A DNA stretch of 64,000 bases from Lipingzhangella_A rawalii (lineage in GTDB: Bacteria; Actinomycetota; Actinomycetes; Streptosporangiales; Streptosporangiaceae), in assembly GCF_031628175.1 (NCBI RefSeq), contig NZ_JAVLVT010000006.1, positions 124,001-188,000 on the forward strand, in the 5' to 3' direction. This document shows, one piece after another, positions 33,367 to 41,983 of the stretch; position 1 is the first letter of the stretch, and each line of letters starts with the position of its first letter. Below the pieces are notes generated by a model. That model worked only from the letters and a program-made list of their open reading frames with translations. It ran no database searches and had not been told where the DNA came from. The translations under genes were made by a program, and so were the position numbers.

Positions 33367-34860
33367 CTATCTGACCAGGAAGTTCCGCAGCTGCCACGGG
33401 TCGTCGCCGGACCTCGCGCCGTCGAAGCCGGCGAAGGGGTTGGTCATGGCGGTGGGCCGCCAGTTCGTCGGCACCGATACGCGTTCACCGAGGTACGGGT
33501 CCGCCACGGACAACACCTCGTGGTGGTCGATGTCGTCGGGCACGCACAGGCCGCGGTCCGGGTGACGCACGATCCATGAGATCGCCCCCAGCAACGAGGC
33601 CGCGACCTGAAGTGTGGTCGCGTTCTGGTGGGGAACCAACTGCCGCGTCTCCTCGATGCTCAACTGGGAGCCGGTCCACCATCCGTTGAGGTCGTGCCCG
33701 AGCAGGAGGACGCCCAACTCGTCGCGTCCGCTCAGGATGTCGTCGTTCATGATTCGGTGTCGCGTCTGGAGTTGGAAACCCTGCATCTGGTACTCGTGCA
33801 GGGACGCGATCGCGGCATCGGTGGGCAGGTAGGCATAGTGCACGGTGGGCCGGTAGACGGGTACTCCCTCGTCCCACACCGTCAGGTGGTCGCTGATCGT
33901 GAACGCCTCGCCGTGCTGGATCATCATGCCGGTGATCGGCCCGCCCAGGGGAACCCACGACTTGACCCAGGTGCTGCTTCCCGGCCGGGCGAGGCAGATC
34001 TGGTTCCGTGGCCCACTTTCATGGACGTAGGCGAGGTCCGGTAGGTTCAGCTCGTGCGTGCCCCAGCCGAGTTCGGCCGGCCCGATGCCCTCCTCGAACA
34101 GTCCCTTGACCGACCAGGTGTTGACGAACTCGCCGACCTCCTTGGGTTGCTTGCTGATCTGGGTGTCGCGCTCGGATATGTGGATCACCTTGACCCCGGT
34201 TTCCATCGCCAGGCGCGCGTAGTCCGGCGCGGCGAGCGCACTCTCGAGTCGCTCCCGTCGTTCGACCGACACCGTCGGCTGCTCTGCTGCCCCGCCAGTC
34301 TTGAGGATCTCGTTCGTGATGTCCTCGAGTGCCACCTTGGTCCAGTGACTCACCAGGCCCGGATTGGCCCCGTGTTCGACCACGGCCGTGGGACCGGGCT
34401 CGTCCCACGAGTCGCGGAGCTCCCGTATCTCCATATGTGCTGCGTAGAGCGTCCGTTCCGTTGGGCGCAGCTCAAGCAGGTCCGCGGCGGACTCCCAGGC
34501 CTCCAGCGCAGTGTCCACGTACAGCACCCCGTTGTCGTGGCACCACTCGACGATCTGCGCACCATCGATGTTCCAGGTCAGGTTGATTACCAGGTCGCCA
34601 GCGCCGACGTACTGTTCGAGCGTGGACTCCAGATTGTCCTGGGTGAGTGTGTGGCGCACGTAGCTCGCGCCTGCGGAAAGGGTGTCGGGAATCGTGTCTC
34701 GCCGGTCGACCATGTCGAGGATGGTCAGCTTTTGGAAATCCATGGTCAGGTGCCGGAGAAGTAGGGGTTGCAGGCACTGCGAAACCGATCCGCATCCAAG
34801 AAGCAGTACGGAGCCGCCGAACGAGATGTTGCGTGTGTGAGTCAAGTTGATCCCTTTCAC
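33367..34860 (-). CDS. hss: Homospermidine synthase
   Basis: 497 residues. The Rossmann start is VLLLGCGSVSQCLQPLLLRH, followed by NLTWNIDGAQIVEWC, LYVDTALEAWE and GANPGLVSHWTKVAL, and later WVPLGGPITGMMIQHGEA. This matches bacterial homospermidine synthases, which use NAD to join two putrescines (or putrescine and spermidine) with release of ammonia; saccharopine-reductase-like proteins are the more distant alternative. The active site NxDxA-type residues appear conserved by eye. It sits directly downstream of the decarboxylase and hydrolase genes, which supply putrescine. Confidence 0.85.
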   Translation of the reverse strand: MKGINLTHTRNISFGGSVLLLGCGSVSQCLQPLLLRHLTMDFQKLTILDMVDRRDTIPDTLSAGASYVRHTLTQDNLESTLEQYVGAGDLVINLTWNIDGAQIVEWCHDNGVLYVDTALEAWESAADLLELRPTERTLYAAHMEIRELRDSWDEPGPTAVVEHGANPGLVSHWTKVALEDITNEILKTGGAAEQPTVSVERRERLESALAAPDYARLAMETGVKVIHISERDTQISKQPKEVGEFVNTWSVKGLFEEGIGPAELGWGTHELNLPDLAYVHESGPRNQICLARPGSSTWVKSWVPLGGPITGMMIQHGEAFTISDHLTVWDEGVPVYRPTVHYAYLPTDAAIASLHEYQMQGFQLQTRHRIMNDDILSGRDELGVLLLGHDLNGWWTGSQLSIEETRQLVPHQNATTLQVAASLLGAISWIVRHPDRGLCVPDDIDHHEVLSVADPYLGERVSVPTNWRPTAMTNPFAGFDGARSGDDPWQLRNFLVR

Positions 34861-34908
34861 TGTCGCCCACTGGAGATGGGGGGTGCCGTTTCGGGGTCTA
34901 CGACCAGG

Positions 34909-35676
34909 TCATATACCGTGCGGCGGGAGGTTGCCCGCGCGCGGCAGTGTGAGTTCCAGCAGCCAGTAGTCGATCGAGACCTGTCCTTGGATCGTCTCGT
35001 ACTCGCGGGTCGACTCGGCCAGAGTAGATATATGGATCCCGGCTCGTTTGGTGACGCTCCGAAGTAGTTCCACATCACCGTCGCTACCGAATCCCAGAAG
35101 TAGGCGCCCACCGGGTCGAAGATGTCCCCAGGCCGAATCCAGGAAGCGACTCAGTATCAGGTAACCCGGATCGTAGAATGCGGTGTGGATGTTGTCGGTG
35201 GCGAGATCGTCCGAGGGGTTCAGGTACGGTGGATTCCAGAAGATCACATCGAAGTACTCATCATCGTCGACCGCCGAAAACAGGTCGCTCTCCCGTGCGT
35301 GCACTACATCCAGGAATCCGTGGAGGTGGGCGTTCAGACGCGCGTTACGAACGGCTTCGGGGCCGAGGTCTAACGCGGTGACACGTCGACATCCAGCGCG
35401 CGCGGCGGCGACACTCACGATTCCTGTTCCACACCCCATCTCCAGGAAATCCCCTCCCGCAGGAAAGGGGACCCAACCCGGGTAGAGGCCGACCCCCGGG
35501 TCCTCCTTGGGGTCGTAAACTCCCTTCAGGAGAATCCAGAAATCACCGTTGAGTTTGATCACCTCGACATCGTCGTACTCGTCGACGCTCGCGATCAGCT
35601 CCTTGACCTCTGCCCGGACGATGCTGCGCACTGATTCGTCGGCACCCTGTATCGGTGTATCCCCTGGTGTTCCCAT
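34909..35676 (-). CDS. HemK-like SAM-dependent methyltransferase
   Basis: 255 residues from ATG 35676; a longer frame overlaps the decarboxylase and is rejected. Motif I is FLEMGCGTGIVSV, then VTALDLGPEAVRN, SDLFSAV and motif IV IFWNPPYLNPS, the NPPY signature of enzymes methylating planar nitrogen such as amide, amine or base N. It shares ILLKGVYDPKEDP with the second methyltransferase of the cluster. It starts 4 bases after the decarboxylase stop. N-methylation of a polyamine or an attached amide is the natural guess. Confidence 0.87.
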   Translation of the reverse strand: MGTPGDTPIQGADESVRSIVRAEVKELIASVDEYDDVEVIKLNGDFWILLKGVYDPKEDPGVGLYPGWVPFPAGGDFLEMGCGTGIVSVAAARAGCRRVTALDLGPEAVRNARLNAHLHGFLDVVHARESDLFSAVDDDEYFDVIFWNPPYLNPSDDLATDNIHTAFYDPGYLILSRFLDSAWGHLRPGGRLLLGFGSDGDVELLRSVTKRAGIHISTLAESTREYETIQGQVSIDYWLLELTLPRAGNLPPHGI

Positions 35677-35680
35677 AAGA

Positions 35681-36880
35681 TCACTGGCTCTCTGTTCCTG
35701 CGCTGTCCGTGTGGCGCGGCGCCTGCTGGGTCGCACCGATGCAGTGGACATCGGGCGGGGGCATCCCGTTGAATCCCACGGACGCGTAGCTGGTGGTGTA
35801 GGCGCCGGCACTGTGGATGTCGATATGGTCACCAGCGGCGAGCCCGGTCGGCAGCAAGTAGTGAGCGTCGCGGTAGAGCACATCCGCGCTGTCGCAGGTC
35901 GGCCCGGCGATGTTCGCGGCTTCCTCGGGTCGCTCACCGCGACTGGTGCTCAACCGGTACTGGATCGCCTCACCGTCGGTCTCGGCCAGTCCGCCGAACC
36001 GCCCGATGTCGAGGTAGACCCAGCGCCGCCCGTCACGTTCCCCACCGTCGGCTACCAGGACGATCTCACTGCGCAGCACCCCGGCATCGGCGACCAGGTG
36101 TCGGCCCGGCTCGGCAGCGAGCTGCGGCCGCGGCGTGTCCGGGAAATTAAGGCTGACCGCCGTCTCGATCGACTCCCGGTAGCTCTCCAGGTTCGGGATC
36201 GAGTCCCGGTACTGTGCCGCGAATCCGCCGCCCAGGTTCAGCACCTCAAGTGCGATTCCCTCGCAGGCCAGTTCGTGGAAGACACGGGCCGCCTCGGCGA
36301 TTCCGTCGTTCCAGCGTTCCGGCTTCTGCTGCTGCGAACCGATGTGGAAGGCCACCCCGTAGGGCACCAGCTCCCGGGAGCGCGCGGTGCGCAACAGCTC
36401 GCACGCCAGAGCGCGGCCGCACCCGAACTTCTCGCTCAGGCTCCATCGCGCGCCTTCGCTGCTCACGCGGATCCGGCACAGGACCTGACTCCCGGGCGCG
36501 GCAGCCGCGATCTTCTCCAGCTCCTGTGCAGAGTCGAACACGAACGTACGCACCCCACATGAGTAGGCGTACGCGATGTCCCGCCGTTTCTTGATCGTGT
36601 TGCCGTAGGACAGACGTTCGGGAGACGCTCCGGCTTCCAGGCACAGGTCGATTTCACCTGGACTTGCGACATCGAACGAGGCGCCCAGGTCCACGAGGGT
36701 GCGGATGACCTCTAGATGCGGGTTCGCCTTCACCGCGTAGTAGACATCTGTGTCGGGGAAGGTTGCGGTGAACTCGCGGAACCGCCGTTCCACCAGACCG
36801 AGGTCGACAACCAGGCAGGGCGTGTCGGGGCGTTTGCTGTCCAGGTAGTCGAGGATGTGCTGGATGCTCGCGTCGGTCAT
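35681..36880 (-). CDS. Fold-III PLP ornithine/lysine decarboxylase
   Basis: 399 residues from ATG 36880. PLP Lys51 lies in YYAVKANPH, followed by SPGEIDLCLEAG, FHIGSQQQ, LNLGGGFAAQY and AEPGRHLVADAG, and the cross-active-site Cys in AGPTCDSADVL. This is the alanine-racemase-fold group of eukaryote-type ornithine/diamine decarboxylases. It should turn ornithine (or lysine) into putrescine (or cadaverine). It overlaps the end of the guanidine hydrolase gene, so both are translated together. Exact substrate preference cannot be read by eye, but homospermidine synthase downstream favours ornithine. Confidence 0.92.
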   Translation of the reverse strand: MTDASIQHILDYLDSKRPDTPCLVVDLGLVERRFREFTATFPDTDVYYAVKANPHLEVIRTLVDLGASFDVASPGEIDLCLEAGASPERLSYGNTIKKRRDIAYAYSCGVRTFVFDSAQELEKIAAAAPGSQVLCRIRVSSEGARWSLSEKFGCGRALACELLRTARSRELVPYGVAFHIGSQQQKPERWNDGIAEAARVFHELACEGIALEVLNLGGGFAAQYRDSIPNLESYRESIETAVSLNFPDTPRPQLAAEPGRHLVADAGVLRSEIVLVADGGERDGRRWVYLDIGRFGGLAETDGEAIQYRLSTSRGERPEEAANIAGPTCDSADVLYRDAHYLLPTGLAAGDHIDIHSAGAYTTSYASVGFNGMPPPDVHCIGATQQAPRHTDSAGTESQ

Positions 36881-37803
36881 CTGTCCGCACCCCCGTCCAT
36901 GCGCGCGTCCGGCCTCGCGGCGACGCTGTCGTGTGCGGGAAGCACGGTGTCGAGGGGCAGAGTGAGGCAGCGGCATCCGCCGCCTGCCTTGCGGAACTCA
37001 CTCACGTCACTGACCGCGATCTCGAAGCCCCGGTTTTCCAACAGCCGCCCAAGCCGGGCAGAGCAGCTGGGCATGACGATCCTCCGCCCGACGACCACCG
37101 AGTTGGCGGCGAACGCTAGCCCCTCGTCCCTGGTGCACAGCACCGGGTCGGGAACTAGGCGCCTCAGGCACCGCAGGCCCTCCTCGGTGAACGCGTCCGC
37201 GACGATCAAGGCAGTGCGGTCGTTCAGCGGGCAGAATGCGATGTCGATGTGGTAGAAAGCCGGATCTGTGAGCTCAACCGGAAGCACCCGCCATCCGGCA
37301 CGTCGGGACAACGTGTCATAGGCGCGCCGGTCTGATCGCCTACCGAATCCGGTCACCAGCGTGTCCGCGAACGACAAGGCGTCGCCGGTCCCTTCCTGAG
37401 AGGAGTCCAATCCAGGATCCGCCACGGACCAGTTGTGCTGCCGGAACCACTCCGCGGTGTGGTCGACCTCCGCGGTCCGCTCCGGGAACCGCATCGGCGC
37501 CGGCCAGAACGTGGAGCCGTCCACCACTCCGTGGTTCGCAGTGAAGACCGCGTCCGGATGTTCCGGAAGGGGCTCCAGCTCCTCGAGCTTCGCGCCCGCC
37601 TCGCGCAGGGCGACACCCAGCTGGTGCCATTGGTCGTGGGCCAGCTCGTGGTCCACCTTGACGTCGGGATCCATCCACGGGTTGATGGAGTACCACACAT
37701 CGAAGAAGCGCGGCGGGCAGAGGAGATAACGGTACCCCCACGGCAGCGGTGCGCCGCCCGAGGAGGAACGAACGTCCTGCCACTCAGAAACGTAATCCAG
37801 CAT
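36877..37803 (-). CDS. Guanidine-modifying hydrolase (arginine dihydrolase/deiminase-like)
   Basis: 308 residues of the amidinotransferase/DDAH/arginine-deiminase fold. It has SINPWMDPDVKV near the start and HPDAVFTANHG with Asn90. EGTGDAL, the catalytic His in FYHIDIAFCPL and Cys in GGGCRCLTLPL follow. The CPP..FDV....NPWM opening and the FTAN segment recall the ArgZ/AgrE-type arginine dihydrolases that make ornithine and ammonia; dimethylarginine hydrolase is the alternative. It is the first gene of the cluster with GGAGG 7 bases upstream of ATG. With the decarboxylase it would turn arginine into putrescine. Confidence 0.8.
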   Translation of the reverse strand: MLDYVSEWQDVRSSSGGAPLPWGYRYLLCPPRFFDVWYSINPWMDPDVKVDHELAHDQWHQLGVALREAGAKLEELEPLPEHPDAVFTANHGVVDGSTFWPAPMRFPERTAEVDHTAEWFRQHNWSVADPGLDSSQEGTGDALSFADTLVTGFGRRSDRRAYDTLSRRAGWRVLPVELTDPAFYHIDIAFCPLNDRTALIVADAFTEEGLRCLRRLVPDPVLCTRDEGLAFAANSVVVGRRIVMPSCSARLGRLLENRGFEIAVSDVSEFRKAGGGCRCLTLPLDTVLPAHDSVAARPDARMDGGADR

Positions 37804-38499
37804 TGAGTAACCTCCATCGCCGATACGGCTGCGTAAACTTGCTACCCGCCGTTTGTCCTTTTCTCTATTAATGTGTCATGTCGCAACCACTGAGATATGC
37901 AGCGGACTCCGCAGCTGGGCCCGACACGAACCGTCCAGACGCATGTCACGATGAACAGGGATTCCGTTCCTCGAAACGCGTGCGCACTAGCTGGTGCGCA
38001 CGTCAAGGCATGCGTCGGCGGCTGCGTTGTGAATGACGTGCGAAAATCGGTTCACATGGGCCAGGCGGCATAAATACCGCTTAGAAAAGGAACAACCATC
38101 GCCGTAACAGGTTCAAGGATGCTACTCGGAGCAGGCGGACGGTGTCCTCGTTGCGAATCAGGAGCTGAACTCACTGCGCGGAGACCATACGAACAGGGAG
38201 CCGCAGCAGCACTGGTAGGCAGCTACGGGTACGGGCAGCGGATACCCCGCTCGAGGTAATCCACTTCGCTGATGTAGGCGGTGCCCAACGTTCGGCCCTC
38301 CGCGTCGCACTCTCTCAGCGATCTAGAGACTCGTTAGTAGGTGCCGATAGTCATCGCCCCTGATGGGCTACCAACGCTACCGTACGCTACCAGACCGAAA
38401 GATCATCAGGAAGGGCTAGTTGTGCTACCCGACACCGGGGATTCCCCTTTGCCGTCGGCCATGTCTGCTACCAGTCAGAGCTCCTTTGACCATGGCTCG
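37804..38499. other. Gene-free region upstream of the homospermidine cluster
   Basis: About 700 bases with no credible gene. The first 100 bases are AT-rich (AGAAAAGGACAAACG on the minus strand) and probably hold the cluster promoter. A 7-bp inverted repeat TGCGCAC / GTGCGCA at 37981-38000 could be an operator, about 180 bases upstream of the first gene. Several GCTACC copies occur at 38367-38391. Confidence 0.5.
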
Positions 38500-39311
38500 C
38501 TATACGAACACTGAAGATAAGGGAAACGGAAAAATTCCACCTCCGTGGCCGGCCATACCGTTGCCCGCAGCGAAATACACGCACCTCTCGGGCACCGGGA
38601 CAGACGAACAAAGTCCCCGAAAGGGGTGTTTTTCCGTTCCGGTGCATGCGCCGCCATCGGCTCCGTTACCGGGGTCTGGAGGGTCTGCCGTACGGTGGCC
38701 GTCAGGTTGGGTGCACAATCCATCGGGATCCCAGCCGCGCAGGACATCCGCAGCTCACCCACGCCCGGCGGCGTCGCCAAGGCCGCGTCACCCACCGCGT
38801 ACACCTCCGGGTCGGAGACCGAACGCAGCGTCCCGTCCACCCGAATCCGCCCTTGGTCGGTGACCTCCAGCCCTGCGCTGCGCGCAATGTTCGGCGTACG
38901 GAACCCAGCGGCCCACACGGTGGCGTCCACCGGATGCTCGGTCCCCTCCGCGGTGATCAGCGCGCCGGAACACACCTCGGCGACGCGAACCCCGTCGTGG
39001 ACCTCCACCCCGAGCCGGTGTAAGACGCGCCTCAGATGACGTTGGGCACGTGGTGCCAACCAGTCGCCGACCGTGTCAGCGTCCAGCAGCAGTATCCGGT
39101 GCGCCAGGTAGCTCTCGGCGAGTTCGGCGGCCGTCTCGATCCCGGCCATCCCGCTGCCGACCACGGCCACGGTCGCGGGGTCCCCAGTGGCGAGGTGCTT
39201 GGCGAGCGCGGTGGTCCCTCGTCGCCGGCGACGGTCCACGCGTGCTCGGCGGCGCCCGACACCGCGCCGGTGTCGGCGGCGCTGCCGAGGGCGTAGACCA
39301 GAGTGTCGTAG
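38500..39311 (-). pseudogene. Truncated, frameshifted FAD-dependent oxidoreductase (NDH-2-like)
   Basis: The minus strand reads YDTLVYALGSAADTG next to the attachment site. After a frameshift near 39225 it reads TVAVVGSGMAGIETAAELAE (NAD loop), DATVWAAGFRTP, VYAVGDAALATPPGVGEL and RMSCAAGIPM. These are parts of a type II NADH dehydrogenase-like protein. The N-terminal FAD region is absent because the frame ends exactly at the left copy of the tRNA repeat, and the C-terminus diverges after about 38690. It is non-functional. Confidence 0.75.
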
Positions 39312-39357
39312 TGGGCCCCCAGGGGATCGAACCCTGAACCCGCGGATTAAAAGTCCT
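39312..39357. repeat. Left attachment site of the AICE (46-bp direct repeat)
   Basis: These 46 bases are identical to 54962-55007 and equal the 3' part of the tRNA-Lys gene from the discriminator base to the anticodon loop. They mark the left boundary of the integrated element. Confidence 0.92.
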
Positions 39358-39520
39358 GCGAAGGACCATTTGGCTTCGGCGAGAACGTCATGTGACCAGT
39401 GCAAACGAACCAATGCGAACTGCGTTGAACGCGTGCGAACTGCGACCCAAACTGCAACCCGAACCGACACCTGTATCGTTCGATCAACCTCTGTCGCTCC
39501 CGGTGGCGTGCTGGGGCAGT

Positions 39521-39781
39521 ACGCAGAACTCACAGAACTCGCAGAACCTTGTTTGTGCAGGTCATCGGATTGATTCTGTCTGCGCAGAATTCGCACAGAA
39601 CTCCAGCGAATCCACACACAACCCACCGCGTCGGATGATCCCGGCGTTATGTCGAGGGGACACTGACGGGCGGCTGCGAGGTTCTGTGTGATCGGCTGGA
39701 GTTCTGTGCGAATTCTGCGCAGACGCACGCAGCCCCATGAACTGCATAAACGAAGTTCTGCGAGTTCTGCGAGTTCTGCGT
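39521..39781. repeat. Long inverted repeat with CAGAAC iterons
   Basis: Arms of 87 bp (39521-39607 and 39695-39781) flank an 87-base centre. The inner 30 bp of the arms (39578-39607 / 39695-39724) are perfectly complementary. The outer 27 bp have one mismatch and the middle 30 bp have drifted. CAGAAC occurs at 9-bp spacing (39524, 39533, 39542) and in mirror form GTTCTG at 39755, 39764 and 39773, with extra copies at 39596, 39681 and 39701. The 39358-39800 stretch has no gene. It may be an origin, a transfer site or a regulatory cruciform. Confidence 0.75.
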
Positions 39782-39801
39782 GAGGGGTGGACCGTCGACT
39801 C

Positions 39802-40482
39802 TCAGGCACGTAGGGCAGCCGCGAGCTCACCCATATGACCGATGATCGCGTCGGGCTTCAGCTCGCGCCAGCGCTCGGCTTTGCCCGGTCGGTTGGCGTA
39901 GCCCACGGCCATAGTCCCGGCCGCTCGTGCGGCTTCGATGTCGGTCGTGGAGTCGCCAACCATCACCGACTCATCCGGCGTGCCGCCAAGCTCCGCGAGT
40001 GCCTGCCGGAGCAGGTATGGGTTTGGCTTCATCAGCTCGGGACTCACCTTGTCCCGACCGATGACCGCGTCCACCAGAACATCCAGGTGGTGTGCCGCCA
40101 CGAACGCTCGGATCGCCTCTGGCGAATTGTTGCTGACGATGGCGACCGGCAGCCCGCGTTCCCGGCACACCCCCAGCATGGGGGTTACCCCCGGGGTGGG
40201 TGAGGCCGCCGCTACCGAGGCAATCTCGGCTTGGGTCAGAGCGGCTTCGAAGTCAGCGTGCCACTGCGGAGCCACCTGGTATAGGCCGCTCAGTACCCGC
40301 ATCGGGTCGTTCTCGCGCATCACGGCATCGGGGACCACAACGCCCGTGGCGTGCGCCTGCTCGCGGAGCGTGCCGGCCACCTCGGGGGCGGGATATCCCG
40401 CAAACGCACTGCAGACCGGACCATCAAAGTCCAGCAGGATCCATCGAGCAGGCCGCATGATCTCGCCCAGGTCGATAGTCAC
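39802..40482 (-). CDS. HAD-superfamily hydrolase
   Basis: About 226 residues: motif I ILLDFDGPVCS, motif II VAIVSNNS, Lys-containing motif III KPNPYLL and motif IV VMVGDSTTDIEAA. The cap sits between motifs I and II as in phosphoglycolate-phosphatase-type (subfamily I) HADs. The GTG start at 40482 overlaps the stop of gntR; ATG 40458 is possible. A HAD hydrolase coupled to a GntR regulator is a common pair at the regulatory end of such elements. The substrate is a small phosphate ester, not identifiable. Confidence 0.87.
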   Translation of the reverse strand: MTIDLGEIMRPARWILLDFDGPVCSAFAGYPAPEVAGTLREQAHATGVVVPDAVMRENDPMRVLSGLYQVAPQWHADFEAALTQAEIASVAAASPTPGVTPMLGVCRERGLPVAIVSNNSPEAIRAFVAAHHLDVLVDAVIGRDKVSPELMKPNPYLLRQALAELGGTPDESVMVGDSTTDIEAARAAGTMAVGYANRPGKAERWRELKPDAIIGHMGELAAALRA

Positions 40483-41321
40483 TCGGCACGCTCCGTCGCC
40501 ACGGTGGTCCAGATGCTGTCGAACCATCGTTGTGCTTCTGCCACGTGCTGTGATCCGGTTGACTCGCTGTCGTCATCGACTTCGTGGTGGAACAGGATCG
40601 CGTCACGCCCGAGTAGGTCATAGATCTCGGTCGATTCGCTCCCAACGGCCACGGTGTTTTCCTGGACCGGGTAGTACCCGAAGAAGGTCTCCACTCCGTT
40701 GATGACGTACAGCTTGAACGTGGGAGTGACCGGGAAGACGCGTGTCTCGACATTGGCCGTCTCGACCAGCCCCAGTGCCTCCAGCTCCCGCACTGAGTTG
40801 TCGATGCCCTGGGTGGCCCGCAGCATGATCTCGTGCATGCGCTCGCGCAATTGCGGGTCATCCCCGTTCGTGTCTCGGCGAGTCGGGAGTCCCATAGGCA
40901 GGCGTGTATTGGGCACCAGAAGGCGAATCCCAATGCTGCGTGGGGTGAGACGACCGTGCCGGACCTTGTCGATCGGCTCGTGGAGCGCCCCGTACAGAGT
41001 CTCGCCGCTGAACCCCGCGAAGTCGATCGTCACCTTGTCGCTGTTGAACGCCCGCTCAATGTGCGGGCGGAGTCCGGCCGGGCGTTCGGTCCGCTCCCGA
41101 ACGAAGACCCCGCGGCCCTGCTGGGTCAGGATCAGCCCTTCCTCGCGTAGCAGACGAAGGGCCTGTTGCACGGTCATACGGGCTACCCCGTACGTCTTGG
41201 CCAACTCAGCTCCGGAGGGGAGCTTCTCGCCGGGCTCGAATTTGCGGGTGAGGATCGCGGCGCGTAGAGCGCCTGCGACCTGCTGAAACGGGGGTCGTGG
41301 ATCTTCCGGGTCAAGGCTCAT
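40479..41321 (-). CDS. GntR-family regulator (HutC/UTRA type, KorSA-like)
   Basis: 280 residues from ATG 41321. The winged HTH is PPFQQVAGALRAAI...PSGAELAKTYGVARMTVQQALRLL in the first 75 residues, and the C-terminal UTRA-like effector domain includes VETRVFPVTPTFKLYVING. In pSAM2-type elements a GntR repressor (KorSA) keeps excision and transfer genes silent; this protein sits in the equivalent place. A perfect 24-bp palindrome 64 bases upstream is its probable autoregulatory operator. A longer frame upstream crosses that operator and is rejected. Confidence 0.87.
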   Translation of the reverse strand: MSLDPEDPRPPFQQVAGALRAAILTRKFEPGEKLPSGAELAKTYGVARMTVQQALRLLREEGLILTQQGRGVFVRERTERPAGLRPHIERAFNSDKVTIDFAGFSGETLYGALHEPIDKVRHGRLTPRSIGIRLLVPNTRLPMGLPTRRDTNGDDPQLRERMHEIMLRATQGIDNSVRELEALGLVETANVETRVFPVTPTFKLYVINGVETFFGYYPVQENTVAVGSESTEIYDLLGRDAILFHHEVDDDSESTGSQHVAEAQRWFDSIWTTVATERAE

Positions 41322-41384
41322 GACCCTAGGGTACGCCAGCCTGCCTAGCCAACCTAGAAAAAACTTCCTAGACCCTATTGACTC

Positions 41385-41408
41385 ATCTAGCTTGGCTAGC
41401 CAAGCTAG
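41385..41408. promoter_or_regulatory. 24-bp perfect palindrome, probable GntR operator
   Basis: TCTAGCTTGGCT is followed at once by its reverse complement. Further CCTAG-containing half-sites (41343, 41352, 41366) lie between it and the gntR start. The position fits autorepression and control of the divergent small genes. Confidence 0.7.
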
Positions 41409-41591
41409 ATGCATAGCCGAGATAGGCAAGTGAAGCTCGGAAGGCGGACTCCCCGCTTCGGTGGGTGTGGAAGCGCCGGGCGCTGGTGGTTTGACAACTA
41501 GACAGTGGTTCGCCTCGACCTCTATCCCGAGCTGACAAGGGACGACGTCGAGGAAGCCGTGGTCCACACAGGTATGGGCTGCGCCATATGC

Positions 41592-41668
41592 GTCCGTGTG
41601 ACGCCGGTGCCACCCCACTTCGGGGGTGGTGTCGGGGCTACACGGCCCACCCCCACCAACCAGGAGGT
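41592..41668 (+). ncRNA. Structured leader, family A, copy 1
   Basis: Outer helix CCGTGT (41594-41599) / ACACGG (41640-41645) encloses an inner hairpin CCGGTGCCACCCC (41604-41616) / GGGGTGGTGTCGG (41623-41635) with three G-U pairs. The following CACCAACCAGGAGG supplies the ribosome site for the gene at 41673. Copies 2 and 3 are at 42230 and 43382. In copy 3 the G-U pairs become G-C pairs, which supports a conserved RNA fold. Confidence 0.65.
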
Positions 41669-41672
41669 CTTC

Positions 41673-41951
41673 ATGCACTCTTCCGTTCCCAACAGCCCGG
41701 CTGGACTCTACGAGACGGCAGGCACCACGACAGAGACCACGACGTACCACTGGGTCCTGAGCTACATCGCGGCGGGACCAGCGTCGGGCTTCCAGACCGG
41801 GTATGTGGATGGCACGTCCGAGGTGGCGCCGGGAATGACGCGTCAGCAGGTGTTCTCGGAGGTGATCGGTGCCGCGGCTGACCTCCACTTCGCTGGCGAC
41901 CGAACGGCGTTCAGCGTGACGTCGTTCACCTTGGCGCCCAACGAGCTGTAG
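41673..41951 (+). CDS. Small AICE protein of unknown function
   Basis: 92 residues: a Ser/Thr-rich start (SSVPNSPAGLYETAGTTTETTT) then TYHWVLSYIAAGP, MTRQQVFSEVIGAAADLHF and TAFSVTSFTLAPNEL. No membrane segment or known motif. AGGAGG lies 5 bases upstream of ATG, directly behind the family A leader. It is the first gene of the plus-strand accessory series. Confidence 0.65.
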   Translation: MHSSVPNSPAGLYETAGTTTETTTYHWVLSYIAAGPASGFQTGYVDGTSEVAPGMTRQQVFSEVIGAAADLHFAGDRTAFSVTSFTLAPNEL

Positions 41952-41983
41952 CTCGGTCCCCCACCAACCAGGAAGGACGGACG

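Noticed and set aside
38367..38391. GCTACC repeats at 9-10-base spacing
   Set aside because: Only three clustered copies and two distant ones, with no symmetry or gene context; not distinguishable from chance.
38475..39830. 451-residue minus-strand frame
   Set aside because: It joins the oxidoreductase fragment with the attachment site and the long inverted repeat by chance; the real content is a frameshifted pseudogene.
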